A DNA stretch of 64,000 nt. It comes from Rathayibacter sp. VKM Ac-2760 (GTDB lineage: Bacteria; Actinomycetota; Actinomycetes; Actinomycetales; Microbacteriaceae). The translations under genes and the position numbers were made by a program. Below the pieces are notes generated by a model. It ran no database searches, was not told where the DNA came from, and saw only the letters and a list, made by a program, of their open reading frames with translations. The stretch lies in assembly GCF_009834185.1 (NCBI RefSeq), contig NZ_CP047173.1, positions 2,170,001 to 2,234,000 on the forward strand, given 5' to 3'. Below, one piece after another: positions 48,859 through 57,277 of the stretch (position 1 is its first letter; every line of letters starts with the position of its first letter).

Positions 48859-51209
48859 GCGGCGGGCCGGACAGCGGCAGGCTCGGGACAGCGGGCCGGA
48901 TCACCCTCGACGCGACCGCGGTCCGCCGCGACGGCGCGGCGTGGTTCCCGGTGATGGGCGAGTACCACTTCAGCCGCGACAGGCCGGAGCGCTGGCCGCG
49001 CGAGCTGCGCGCGATGCGGGCCGGCGGGGTCGGCGTCGTCGCCACCTACCTGATCTGGATCCTGCACGAGGAGACCCGCGGCGACCGGCGCTTCAGCGGC
49101 CACCTCGACATCCGCCGCTTCGTCGAGGACGCGCGGGACGCGGGCCTCGAGGTGATGCTGCGGATCGGTCCGTGGGCGCACGGCGAGGCGCGCAACGGCG
49201 GCTTCCCGGATTGGCTGCAGGCCCTCCCCCTGGCGCTGCGGACGAACGATCCCAGCTACCTCGCGATCGTCGAGGACTGGTTCCGCGACGTCGCGGCCGA
49301 GCTCGCCGGTCTCTTCCGCGACGACGCGCATCCGGAGGCGCCGATCATCGGCATCCAGGTGGACAACGAGCTCTACGACCAGCGCGAGCACCTCGCCACG
49401 CTGCGCGAGCTCGCCGAGCGGGTCGGGATGGCCGCTCCGCTCTGGGTCGCCACCGGCTGGGGCGGGGCGCAGTTGCCGCTGGAGCGCGTCGCTCCGGTCT
49501 ACGCGGGCTACTCGGACGCGTTCTGGGAGTCGGCCGACATCGGCTGGCCGCCCTACGCCCGCATGCACTTCGAGTTCAGCACAGTCCGCGACGACCTCTC
49601 TGTGGGGGCCGACGTGCGCGGCGAGCTGCCGGCGGAGGCGGAGGCGGGCGTGGAGGCTGAGGCGGTCGCGGTCGCGGTCGCGGTCGCGGAGGATCATCGC
49701 TACCCGTTCCTCACCTGCGAGCTGGGCGGTGGGATGACCACGGCCTACCACCGGCGGCCCCACGCCGATCCGGAGGACATCGCGGCGCTCGCGCTGACCA
49801 AGCTCGGCAGCGGCTCGGCCTGGCAGGGCTACTACCTCTACCACGGCACCACTCAGGTGACGGGCGAGCTGAGCGGCACGCAGGAGTCGCACGAGAGCGG
49901 CTACCCGAACGACATGCCGCGGAAGGACTACGACTTCGCGGCGCCGATCGGCGCGTCCGGCACCCTCCGGCCGCACTACCACCTGCTCCGGCGCCAGCAC
50001 CTCTTCCTCGCGACCTGGGGCGGCGACCTGACGGGGCTCGGCGTGACGCTGCCGCCGCGGGGCGAGCCCGCGCTGCGCTGGGCGCTGCGCTCCGACGAGC
50101 GGAGCGGCTACGTCTTCGTCACGAATCACCAGCCGGCCGTGGCGGCGCTCCCGGACGTCGAGGACGCGCAGCTCTCCGTCGAGGTCGGCGGGCGGCGGGT
50201 GCTGCTGCCGTCGGTGCCGAGCACGATCCCGGCCGGCACCACCTTCTTCTGGCCGGTGCGCCGTCGCTACGGCTCGATCGCCGCGCTGAGTGCGACCGCG
50301 CAGCCGATCACCGAGATCGTGGACGGGGGGACGACGACCGTCTTCTTCGCGGCGATCCCCGGCATCCCGGTCGAGCTGGAGCTCGAGGGCGACGCCGAGG
50401 TGCGGGGCGCCTCCCGGATCGAGACGGCCGCCGGCCCGCGCTGGTTGCCGGACGCGGAGCCGGGGCCGGACTGCGTCGTGCGCGTCGGCGACACCGCGCT
50501 CGTGATCCTCGACGAGGCGACGTCGCTGCGGCTCTACGTCGCGACGCTCGACGGGCGCCGGACGGCGGTCGTCTTCGACGGCGGGCTCGCCCAGCACGGC
50601 GACGACGTGCTGCTCGAGCGCTGGACGGACGCGACGGAGGTGCTCGTCGTGCCCGCTGTCACCCAGGATCGGGTCGGCCCCTTCCAGCGCATCGTCCTGC
50701 CCGCCTGGCAGCCGTTCTCGCCGCTCGCGGTCTCGACCGTCCGCGCGGAGTCGACGCCGGCAACGGTGCGGACCGGCGGCTCGATGCAGCGGCTCTCGGC
50801 GCCGCGCGACGAGGACTTCGCCGGAGCGGCGGTCTTCGAGATCGCCGTGCCTGCCTCAGTGGCGGTCCCCGACGAGCGTGCCGTCGCCGGCGCCGCCGTG
50901 CTCGTCGTGGCCTGGACCGGCGACGTGCTCCGCGCCGAGATCGACGGGGTGCTCGTCGGCGATCAGTTCTGGCACGGCCGCGACTGGGAGCTCGACCTCG
51001 GGCCGTGGCGGTCGGCGCTCGAGCGCGCACCGCTCCGGCTGCTCGTGCTGCCCTGGGACGGCGAGGCGGACGTCTTCGTCGACGCCCGGGTCCGCGATCG
51101 GCGGCGGGCGGGCGCCGCGACGGTCGACTCCGCCCGGCTGCTCCGCACGGAGACCGTCGTGCTGGCCGGACGAGCCGGAGCCGCAGGAGCTGCAGGCGTT
51201 CCCTGCTGA
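48855..51209 (+). CDS. GH35 beta-galactosidase
   Basis: 784 aa. GH35 barrel: WFPVMGEYHFSRDRPERWPR, GVGVVATYLIWILHEETRGD, LRIGPWAHGEARNGGFPDWL, acid/base E172 in GIQVDNELYDQ, nucleophile E289 in FLTCELGGGM. Directly before the nucleophile strand it has a low-complexity insert (EAEAGVEAEAVAVAVAVAED, 261-280) from a 6-bp GCGGTC repeat. C-terminal beta-sandwich domains follow. No signal peptide. The last residues and TGA are inside the palindromic repeat that starts HNH unit 2, so its natural C-terminus may have been replaced. Final gene of the beta-galactoside operon. Confidence 0.9.
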   Translation: MSGGPDSGRLGTAGRITLDATAVRRDGAAWFPVMGEYHFSRDRPERWPRELRAMRAGGVGVVATYLIWILHEETRGDRRFSGHLDIRRFVEDARDAGLEVMLRIGPWAHGEARNGGFPDWLQALPLALRTNDPSYLAIVEDWFRDVAAELAGLFRDDAHPEAPIIGIQVDNELYDQREHLATLRELAERVGMAAPLWVATGWGGAQLPLERVAPVYAGYSDAFWESADIGWPPYARMHFEFSTVRDDLSVGADVRGELPAEAEAGVEAEAVAVAVAVAEDHRYPFLTCELGGGMTTAYHRRPHADPEDIAALALTKLGSGSAWQGYYLYHGTTQVTGELSGTQESHESGYPNDMPRKDYDFAAPIGASGTLRPHYHLLRRQHLFLATWGGDLTGLGVTLPPRGEPALRWALRSDERSGYVFVTNHQPAVAALPDVEDAQLSVEVGGRRVLLPSVPSTIPAGTTFFWPVRRRYGSIAALSATAQPITEIVDGGTTTVFFAAIPGIPVELELEGDAEVRGASRIETAAGPRWLPDAEPGPDCVVRVGDTALVILDEATSLRLYVATLDGRRTAVVFDGGLAQHGDDVLLERWTDATEVLVVPAVTQDRVGPFQRIVLPAWQPFSPLAVSTVRAESTPATVRTGGSMQRLSAPRDEDFAGAAVFEIAVPASVAVPDERAVAGAAVLVVAWTGDVLRAEIDGVLVGDQFWHGRDWELDLGPWRSALERAPLRLLVLPWDGEADVFVDARVRDRRRAGAATVDSARLLRTETVVLAGRAGAAGAAGVPC

Positions 51210-51246
51210 TCGAGTAGCCCGCGCAGCGGGCGTATCGAGATCCACC
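51204..51246. repeat. terminal palindromic repeat, left end of HNH unit 2
   Basis: Minus strand GGTGGATCTCGATACGCCCG then CTGCGCGGGCTACTCGATCAGCA (split here). Nearly identical to 34839-34882. It overlaps the GH35 stop codon and ends 4 bp from the HNH stop. Confidence 0.8.
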
Positions 51247-51250
51247 GTCG

Positions 51251-52555
51251 TCAGAACGGTGGCGGTGCGTCGACGAAGCGGGGCCCCGGCGGTGGGTCCG
51301 GCGGCCTGCCGGGCAGCGCGGGTGGCCGGTTGCTGATCCGCCGGCCGGTCGGGGTGGTCCAGACGACGGTCCCGTCATTGTCCTTGTCGTAGGTCCAGCG
51401 GTCGCCGTGCCGGAGGTGGTGGTGGCTGGTGCACAGCGAGACGAGGTTCTCGAGCGAGGTCTCGCCGCCGTTGTGCCATTCGGTCGTGTGGTCGGCCTCG
51501 CTGCGAGCGGCGGAGCGGGTGCAGCCCGCGAAGCGGCAGGTCTGATCGCGCAGCTGGAGGTGAAGGCGCATCCGCGCGGGCGGGAGGCGCTGCGTGCGGC
51601 CGACGGAGACGACGGCGCCGGTGTCCGGGTCGGTGAGCACGCGGGTGAACGAGGCGGCGGTGCGGATCAGCTCCCGCGCGACGTCGGCGGGGACGGGGCC
51701 GTAGCCGTCGAGCTCCGCGGGCTCGTCGTCGAGGTCCACGGCGGTGGACGCGGCGAGCGTGAGTCGGACCTCGGCGCGGATGCCGGGGACGAACGAGGGG
51801 TCGGGGCGGTCCTCGGCGTCCGGGGTCGTGCCGAGGATGTCGCCGTCGCAGAGCGGGTCGAGAGAGACGTTCGCGCGCAGCTGCGAGAGCGTGCGCTCGT
51901 CGCCGGCGTCCCGGAGGGAGCGGGCCATCCGGTCGGCGCGGTCGTACGCACCCAGCACGGCCGGGGCGGGCCCGTGCAGGCAGAGCGTGGCCATCCCGTC
52001 GACGTCCGGGGTGACCCAGACGGCGCGATCCTCGCGGGCGCGGACGTGCCGCTCGGCGAGGGGCTGCTCGTGCAGCTCCTCCCGCCAGCGCCGGAGGGCG
52101 CGGCGCAGCTGCGTGAGGGTCATCGAGGGCGCCGCTTCGGCGGCGCGCTCGTCGAGGGAGGCGCGGGAACCTTCCGGGAGGCTGCTCGCGGTGGCGCAGA
52201 TCGCCTCGCCCTCCTCCCAGTGCAGGCGCGCCTGCGCGAGCAGCGCCCGAGTCAGCGGCAGATCCTCCATCAGCAGCCGCGCGTTCTCGAGACGGCGGGC
52301 GATCACCTGCTCCGGCAGGCCCTCCGCGACGGCGAGCTCGGCGCGGATCGAGCGCTCGACCAGGTCGCGCGTCTCGCTGCGGGACGCCCCGCGGGCGAAC
52401 GCGTCCGGGTGGGAGAGGGCGGTGCGGTGGAAGTCGTAGAGGTCCTCGGCCTCGGTGAGGCGGCGCTGGGCGGCGGCGCGGGCGTTCGCGGCAGCGCGGT
52501 CGCCGAGTGCGCGCAGGTGCTCGAGCACCTCTTCCGTCGATCCGAACTCCGTCAT
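51251..52555 (-). CDS. DUF222 / HNH endonuclease domain protein, copy 2
   Basis: 434 aa, exactly the length of copy 1 and highly similar over its central and C-terminal parts (AFARGASRSETRDLVERSIR; ALRRWREELHEQPLAERHVR; FTRVLTDPDTGAVVSVGRTQ; QTCRFAGCTRSAARSEADH; GGETSLENLVSLCTSHHHLR). The first 50 residues differ clearly from copy 1. Intact HNH residues. Bracketed by inverted palindromes at 51204-51246 and 52667-52704; upstream flank shared with copy 1. Both copies being intact suggests recent activity or selection. Confidence 0.88.
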   Translation of the reverse strand: MTEFGSTEEVLEHLRALGDRAAANARAAAQRRLTEAEDLYDFHRTALSHPDAFARGASRSETRDLVERSIRAELAVAEGLPEQVIARRLENARLLMEDLPLTRALLAQARLHWEEGEAICATASSLPEGSRASLDERAAEAAPSMTLTQLRRALRRWREELHEQPLAERHVRAREDRAVWVTPDVDGMATLCLHGPAPAVLGAYDRADRMARSLRDAGDERTLSQLRANVSLDPLCDGDILGTTPDAEDRPDPSFVPGIRAEVRLTLAASTAVDLDDEPAELDGYGPVPADVARELIRTAASFTRVLTDPDTGAVVSVGRTQRLPPARMRLHLQLRDQTCRFAGCTRSAARSEADHTTEWHNGGETSLENLVSLCTSHHHLRHGDRWTYDKDNDGTVVWTTPTGRRISNRPPALPGRPPDPPPGPRFVDAPPPF

Positions 52556-52666
52556 ACGAGTATTGAAGCAGGCACCACCGACACGAGGGCGGCCCTGCCT
52601 GCCGGAAGGGGAGAAGGCCCGCGAATCAGGACTGTGGAGGAGGCTGACTCCCGGAGGCACGGCGGC

Positions 52667-52704
52667 GGTGGGTCTCGATACGCCCTGCGGGCTACTCGAC
52701 CAGC
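52667..52704. repeat. terminal palindromic repeat, right end of HNH unit 2
   Basis: GGTGGGTCTCGATACGCCC, short TG(C) turn, GGGCTACTCGACCAGC: a 5-bp shorter hairpin version of the 36302-36344 repeat, inverted relative to the left end. A further fragment GGACTACTCGGCCGGC at 52735-52750 overlaps the HxlR stop. Confidence 0.78.
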
Positions 52705-52739
52705 GGGGAGCGGGGCGCCCGGCGCTCGGCCGCTGCGGA

Positions 52740-53141
52740 CTACTCGGCCGGCGGAAGGGAGGGCGGCTGCTCCGCCCGGTCGTAGCGGGCGCGGGCCGCC
52801 TGCACGGCGGGGAGCTGGTGCTCGGTCCAGCGGAGGAGGGCGTCGATGAGCTCGTTGAGGGTGTCGCCGACGGGCGAGATGCGGTACTCGACCGCGATCG
52901 GGCGGGTCGCGAGCACCATGCGGCTGATCATTCCGTTGCGCTCGAGCCGGCGCAGTGTCGCGGTGAGCGACTTCTGGCCGACCGCGGGGATCGCGCGCCG
53001 CAGCTCGTTGAAGCGCAGCGGCCGCTCGCAGAGTCGATCGAGCACGTGGAGCGACCACTTGTCGAGCAGCTCGTCGAGGAGCTCGCGATGCGGGGCGTCG
53101 ACCTGGAGCAGCTCGGTGCCGGTCGGGGCGGTGTCGTCCAT
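52740..53141 (-). CDS. HxlR-family regulator
   Basis: 133 aa. Winged helix of HxlR type: LLDKWSLHVLDRLCERPLRF, NELRRAIPAVGQKSLTATLR, RLERNGMISRMVLATRPIAV, EYRISPVGDTLNELIDALLR. ATG 53141 gives the usual size. The stop TAG comes from a repeat fragment. It is divergent from the RidA-like gene across 85 bp and probably regulates it. HxlR proteins often sense electrophiles or oxidants; no conserved Cys is seen beyond one in RLCERP. Confidence 0.88.
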   Translation of the reverse strand: MDDTAPTGTELLQVDAPHRELLDELLDKWSLHVLDRLCERPLRFNELRRAIPAVGQKSLTATLRRLERNGMISRMVLATRPIAVEYRISPVGDTLNELIDALLRWTEHQLPAVQAARARYDRAEQPPSLPPAE

Positions 53142-53226
53142 GCCACCTAGTCTCGTTGAAGTGCCCGCGGTGCACCAGGTAGACAGAGGGAACCACCATC
53201 CCGCATCGCACCGAGAGAAGACGCAG

Positions 53227-53637
53227 ATGACCGTCACCACCTCCTCCCCCGAGGGCATGCTCCAGCCCGTGAACTACGACCACGTCTCCGTCGCCACCGG
53301 CTCGCGGCACGTGCACGTGGCGGGCCAGATCGCCCGCGACGCGGCGGGGAACCGGCTCGCGCCCGACGACCTCGCCGGGCAGGTCGCCCACGTGCTCCGC
53401 AACACTGGGCGCGGTCTCGCCGGAGTCGGCGCCACGTTCGACGACGTGGTCCGGCTGCGCTTCTTCCTCACCCGGTCGACACCGGAGATGTTCGCCGACT
53501 GGCTCGCTGGGATCGAGCAGGTGCGCGAGGAGCTCGGTCTGCCGGATCCGCTGCCGCCGCTGTCGGCGATCGGCGTCGATCTCCTCTTCGAACCGGACGT
53601 GCTGGTCGAGGTCGAGGCCTACGCCGTGCTCGACTGA
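53227..53637 (+). CDS. RidA/YjgF-family protein
   Basis: 136 aa. Chorismate-mutase-like fold: MLQPVNYDHVSVATGSRHVH, VAGQIARDAAGNRLAPDDLA, GQVAHVLRNTGRGLAGVGAT, DDVVRLRFFLT, PDVLVEVEAYAVLD. The Arg of true RidA (in PARxxVEV) is replaced: the segment reads PPLSAIGV, so imine deaminase activity as in RidA is unlikely and another small-ligand role is expected. Divergent from HxlR; ATG 53227 follows GAGAAGACG. Confidence 0.87.
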   Translation: MTVTTSSPEGMLQPVNYDHVSVATGSRHVHVAGQIARDAAGNRLAPDDLAGQVAHVLRNTGRGLAGVGATFDDVVRLRFFLTRSTPEMFADWLAGIEQVREELGLPDPLPPLSAIGVDLLFEPDVLVEVEAYAVLD

Positions 53638-53730
53638 GTCCGCGCCCGGGTGTGACACTTCCCCGCTGCGCGGACATGTCCCCGGTACCAGGCCGCGCAC
53701 CGAGCGGGCTGCCTCACCGGAAGCGACACC
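53638..53730 (+). promoter_or_regulatory. possible ECF-type promoter before the lipoprotein
   Basis: GTGTGACACTTCC (about 53650) and GGACATGTCC (about 53671) could be -35/-10 elements for the ECF sigma factor encoded two genes downstream; GGACATGTCC is also a perfect palindrome. Only a suggestion from position. Confidence 0.3.
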
Positions 53731-54312
53731 ATGACCCGCCAGCCCCGCCTCTTCGCCGCCCTCGCCCTCGCCGGCGGCCTCGCGCTCGCCTCGACCGGCT
53801 GCTCCAGCCAGGGCGCCCCGCAGACCGTGCCCGCCACCGCGCCCGCCACCGTCTCCGCGGTCTCCGTCGGCTCCGTCACCACCGACGGCACGACGATCCT
53901 CGCCCTGACCACGCTCGGTGACGACGTGTTCGTCCTCGGGCAGCGCGGCGACGAGATCCGCTCCGCCGCCTCCTTCGACGGCGGCGACCCCGACCTGAAC
54001 TGGGAGAGCTTCGGGGCGCCCGCCGCCGTCGACGCCGCGGCCTTCACGGTCGTGAACCCCGGCAACTTCCCGGACGCGGCGCCCGGCGGCATCGCGACCG
54101 TCACCGGCCGGGCCGGCTCCGACATCACCGGGATCGACGTCGAGACCGGCGCAGGCGCGACGGTCGCCGCGACCCTCCAGGACGGATACTGGATCGCGGC
54201 CTGGGAGGGCGGCGACTTCGACGGCGGGGACACCCCCGACCCGAGCTTCACCGCCCACCTCGCCGACGGCGGCACCACGACCGTCTCCTTTGCCGACGCC
54301 ACGAAGGAATGA
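53731..54312 (+). CDS. lipoprotein sharing a domain with the anti-sigma protein
   Basis: 193 aa. Lipobox STGC with Cys24, Thr/Pro/Ala linker, then a domain of about 130 residues (TTDGTTILALTTLGDDVFVL; IRSAASFDGGDPDLNWESFG; VVNPGNFPDAAPGGIATVTG; DGYWIAAWEGGDF). The same domain, with the near-identical NPGNFPDAAPGGIATVTG block, forms the extracellular part of the membrane protein at 54916-55680. Located 55 bp before the sigma factor gene. Function unknown; perhaps ligand or decoy of the anti-sigma sensor. Confidence 0.75.
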   Translation: MTRQPRLFAALALAGGLALASTGCSSQGAPQTVPATAPATVSAVSVGSVTTDGTTILALTTLGDDVFVLGQRGDEIRSAASFDGGDPDLNWESFGAPAAVDAAAFTVVNPGNFPDAAPGGIATVTGRAGSDITGIDVETGAGATVAATLQDGYWIAAWEGGDFDGGDTPDPSFTAHLADGGTTTVSFADATKE

Positions 54313-54367
54313 TCCTGTCTCCCCAGTGCCTGTCTCCCCAGCGCTCCCCCTCCAGGTCGGCGGGGCG

Positions 54368-54919
54368 ATGATCTCCCACGCCCGCCTCGCCGAGCTGCAC
54401 CGCGCCCACTACGGCGACCTCGTCCGCTACTTCGCCCGGCGGGGCGCCGTGGACGACGCCGACGAGCTGGCCGCCGAGGTCTTCGTGATCGCCTGGCGCA
54501 AGGTCCCGGCCGACCTGGACGACCCCCGCCCGTGGCTCTTCGGCGTCGCCCGGAAGGTGCTCGGCAACGCCCGCCGCAGCCACCGGCGCAAGCACTCCCT
54601 CGACGTCCCGCTCGACGGCGACGCCGACGGCTCCAGCGGCGGCCGCATCCCCCGCGTCGACTCCGCCACCGGCGAGATCGCCCTGCGCCTGGACCTCCAG
54701 CGCGCCTGGAACGAGCTCGCCCCGGCCGACCAGGAGATCCTGGCCCTCACCGCCTGGGACGACCTCACCGTCACCCAGGCCGCGACGGCGCTGGGACTCC
54801 GCCGCTCCAGCGCCGCGATGCGGCTCTCCCGCGCCCGCGCCCGCCTCCGGACACTGCTCCAGGCGCCCTCCCCTCTCACCTCCCCCGGCCTCCGGCCGCA
54901 CGAACAGGAGCCCTCGTGA
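54368..54919 (+). CDS. ECF-type RNA polymerase sigma factor
   Basis: 183 aa. Region 2: LAELHRAHYGDLVRYFARRG, DADELAAEVFVIAWRKVPAD; region 4: LAPADQEILALTAWDDLTVT, QAATALGLRRSSAAMRLSRA. Typical ECF size and domain order. ATG 54368 chosen; an upstream GTG/TTG would add a Pro-rich tail. A duplicated CCTGTCTCCCCAG lies in the spacer before it. TGA overlaps the GTG of the putative anti-sigma gene, the usual coupling for sigma/anti-sigma pairs. Confidence 0.9.
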   Translation: MISHARLAELHRAHYGDLVRYFARRGAVDDADELAAEVFVIAWRKVPADLDDPRPWLFGVARKVLGNARRSHRRKHSLDVPLDGDADGSSGGRIPRVDSATGEIALRLDLQRAWNELAPADQEILALTAWDDLTVTQAATALGLRRSSAAMRLSRARARLRTLLQAPSPLTSPGLRPHEQEPS

Positions 54920-55680
54920 CCGACGACCTCCCCGAGCGGGACCTGCTCCGCAGCATCGACCCCGCCGCCGCCCACCGCGTGAGCGAGGACGCGCGCCTGC
55001 ACAACCTGCTGACCGTCCTCGACCGCCTCGAACCCGAGCGCATCGAACCCGAGCGCCGCCCCGCCCGCGCCCACGGGCTCCGCGGTCGCCTCGCCCTCGC
55101 GATCCCGGCCGGGATCCTCCTCGCCGGCGCCGCCGTGCTCGTGCCGGTGCTGATCTCCGGAGCGCCCGGCTCCACGCCCGCCGTGTCCACGCCCGCCGCG
55201 TCCTCGGGCGTCGGCGCGCCGAACGCGCTGCTCGCCGGCTCGGTCACACCCGGCGGAGTCACGATCCTCGCCCAGATCAGCGTCGGCACCGCGCAGTTCC
55301 TGCTCGGGCGGCTCGGCGACGACATCCGCTTCGGCGCCTCCTTCGACGGCAGCGACCCCGACGACAACTGGGAGACCTTCGGCGACCCGGCCCCCGTCCC
55401 CGCCGGCACCGTCACGATCGCCAACCCGGGCAACTTCCCGGACGCGGCGCCCGGCGGCATCGCCACGGTCACCGGGCAGGCGGGCTCGGACGTCGCAGGC
55501 ATCACGTTCCACCCGGCGAGCGGCGCGAGCGTCGCCGCCGCGCTCAGCAACGGCTACTACATCGCCGCGTGGATCGGCCAGGAGTTCTCGGGCCCCGGCC
55601 TGGCCGACCCCGGTGTCACCGTCCGCTACACCGACGGCAGCAGCGAGGACGTCCCGTTCTCCGTCCTGGGGTCGGAGTGA
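54916..55680 (+). CDS. putative membrane anti-sigma factor
   Basis: 254 aa from GTG. Cytoplasmic part of about 57 residues (DLLRSIDPAAAHRVSEDARL; LLTVLDRLEPERIEPERRP) without the zinc HxxxCxxC motif, one TM (LALAIPAGILLAGAAVLVPV), then an extracellular domain homologous to the lipoprotein at 53731 (FGASFDGSDPDDNWETFGDP; VTIANPGNFPDAAPGGIATV; NGYYIAAWIGQEFSG). Role inferred from the overlap with the sigma gene and topology, as in many actinobacterial sigma/anti-sigma operons. Stop overlaps the next GTG. Confidence 0.72.
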   Translation: MTDDLPERDLLRSIDPAAAHRVSEDARLHNLLTVLDRLEPERIEPERRPARAHGLRGRLALAIPAGILLAGAAVLVPVLISGAPGSTPAVSTPAASSGVGAPNALLAGSVTPGGVTILAQISVGTAQFLLGRLGDDIRFGASFDGSDPDDNWETFGDPAPVPAGTVTIANPGNFPDAAPGGIATVTGQAGSDVAGITFHPASGASVAAALSNGYYIAAWIGQEFSGPGLADPGVTVRYTDGSSEDVPFSVLGSE

Positions 55681-56297
55681 CGCGCCGCACCGGCGCGTCG
55701 CGCGCAGGCGCCGTGCGCGCCGTCCTCGTCGCCCTGGTCGGCGGCCTCGTCCTGGGAGGACTGACCAGCTTCCTGCAGGGGGCGCTGCCTCATCCGGTGA
55801 ACTCCTTCGCCAACTCCTCCGGCGGCTGGTCGATGCTCGTGTTCGCGCTGATCCGCGTCGGCCGGGCGCGGCCGGTGCCGTCGGCGCTGCTGGGCCTGCT
55901 GACCTTCTGGGCGCTGCTCGAGGGCTACGACCTCGTCACCGCGGCGCGCGGCTTCGGCTACTCGCTGCCGTTCACGGACGTGTTCTGGCTGCTGGCCGTG
56001 CCGGCCGGGCCGATCCTCGGCGCCGCCGCCGCGCTCACCCTGCACGGCTCGACGCCGTGGCGGGTGCTCGCGGTCGCCCCGCTCTCCGGGGTCCTGATCG
56101 GTGAGGGGATCTGGGCGCTGGGCGCGGTCGCCGACACCACGAGCCCCGTCTACTGGTGGCTGGAGATCGTGCTCGGCGCGGTCTTCCTGGTGCTCGCGGT
56201 GCTCAGGAGGCGTCCGCGGATCCTCGTCGCCCTCGCGGCAGTGGCGGTGACGGCGGCGGCCGCCGTCGTCATGGTCGTCGTCTACTCGATCCTGTGA
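55677..56297 (+). CDS. membrane protein (DUF6518-like)
   Basis: 206 aa, five to six hydrophobic segments (AVLVALVGGLVLGGLTSFLQ; WSMLVFALIRVGRARPVPSA; VFWLLAVPAGPILGAAAALT; WWLEIVLGAVFLVLAVLRRR). The block GGLTSFLQGALPHPVNSFAN and its position fit a family I know as DUF6518, function unknown. GTG start overlapping the previous stop (GTGA) and the same arrangement at the end: it is part of the sigma operon. Confidence 0.7.
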   Translation: MTRRTGASRAGAVRAVLVALVGGLVLGGLTSFLQGALPHPVNSFANSSGGWSMLVFALIRVGRARPVPSALLGLLTFWALLEGYDLVTAARGFGYSLPFTDVFWLLAVPAGPILGAAAALTLHGSTPWRVLAVAPLSGVLIGEGIWALGAVADTTSPVYWWLEIVLGAVFLVLAVLRRRPRILVALAAVAVTAAAAVVMVVVYSIL

Positions 56298-57277
56298 GGG
56301 GCCACCGGCGCTCGACCCGCGCCCGCGCGCTCCTCGCCCTGGCGGGCAGCGCGGTGGTGCTCGCGGTGGCCGGCTGCGTCTCCGGGCCCGTGGCGACGCC
56401 GCTGCCGGAGTCCGCCACCGTGCCGGCCACCACGCCCGCCGCCACGTCGGCTCCGACACCGACTCCCACACCGACACCGACGGCCGCGACCGTGGACGTC
56501 TCGGCCGCACTCGGCGCGCTCGAGGCCGAGTTCGACGCGCGGATCGGCGTCAGCGCCCTCGACACCGGCTCCGGCACCCGGGTCGCGCACCGCGCGGACG
56601 AGCGCTTCGGCTACGCCTCGTCGATCAAGGCACTGGCCGCCGCGCAGTTCCTCCGCAGCGTGCCCGCGGCCGAGCGCGGCGAGGTCGTCACCTGGACGGC
56701 GGCCGACGTCGAGGCCGCCGGCTACTCCCCCGTCACGAGCGAGAGCATCGAGAACGGCCTCCCGCTCGACCGGCTCGCCGAGGCGGCCGTCCGCCGCAGC
56801 GACAACACGGCGCTCAACCTCGTGCTCGACCGCCTCGGCGGCCCGGCCGCGCTCGACCGGGGCCTCGAGGAGCTGGGCGACACCGTGACCCGGGTGGTGA
56901 ACGAGGAGCCCGCGCTGAACACCATCGAGCCGGGCAGCACCGACGACACGACGACCCCGGCGGCCGTCACCGCGGACCTCGCCGCGGTCACCCTCGGCGA
57001 CGCGCTGTCCGCGGCCGACCGCGCGCTGCTGCTCGACTGGATGAGCGGCAACGCCACCGGCGATCAGCTGATCCGCGCGGGCGCTCCGGAGGGCTGGACG
57101 GTCGCCGACAAGTCCGGCGGCGCGGGCGGGATCCGCACCGACATCGCCGTCGTCACACCACCCGGCCGCGCCCCGATCGTGCTGTCGGTGCTCACCGCGC
57201 GCAACGACCCCGACGCGACCTACGACGACGCCCTGGTCGCCCGCGCGGCGGCCGCGGTCCTCGCCGCCCTGCGCTAG
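56294..57277 (+). CDS. class A beta-lactamase-like serine hydrolase, lipoprotein
   Basis: 327 aa from GTG 56294. Signal with VAGC (Cys28, probable lipobox), then a Thr-Pro linker (about 52-66). Beta-lactamase motifs: S109-S-I-K112 (SxxK), S169-D-N171, E205-P-A-L-N (omega-loop Glu), K273-S-G275 (KTG variant). All catalytic elements are present, so it could hydrolyse beta-lactams or be a related D,D-peptidase-like surface enzyme. Sits at the end of the ECF sigma operon, suggesting an envelope stress link. Confidence 0.87.
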   Translation: MRGHRRSTRARALLALAGSAVVLAVAGCVSGPVATPLPESATVPATTPAATSAPTPTPTPTPTAATVDVSAALGALEAEFDARIGVSALDTGSGTRVAHRADERFGYASSIKALAAAQFLRSVPAAERGEVVTWTAADVEAAGYSPVTSESIENGLPLDRLAEAAVRRSDNTALNLVLDRLGGPAALDRGLEELGDTVTRVVNEEPALNTIEPGSTDDTTTPAAVTADLAAVTLGDALSAADRALLLDWMSGNATGDQLIRAGAPEGWTVADKSGGAGGIRTDIAVVTPPGRAPIVLSVLTARNDPDATYDDALVARAAAAVLAALR

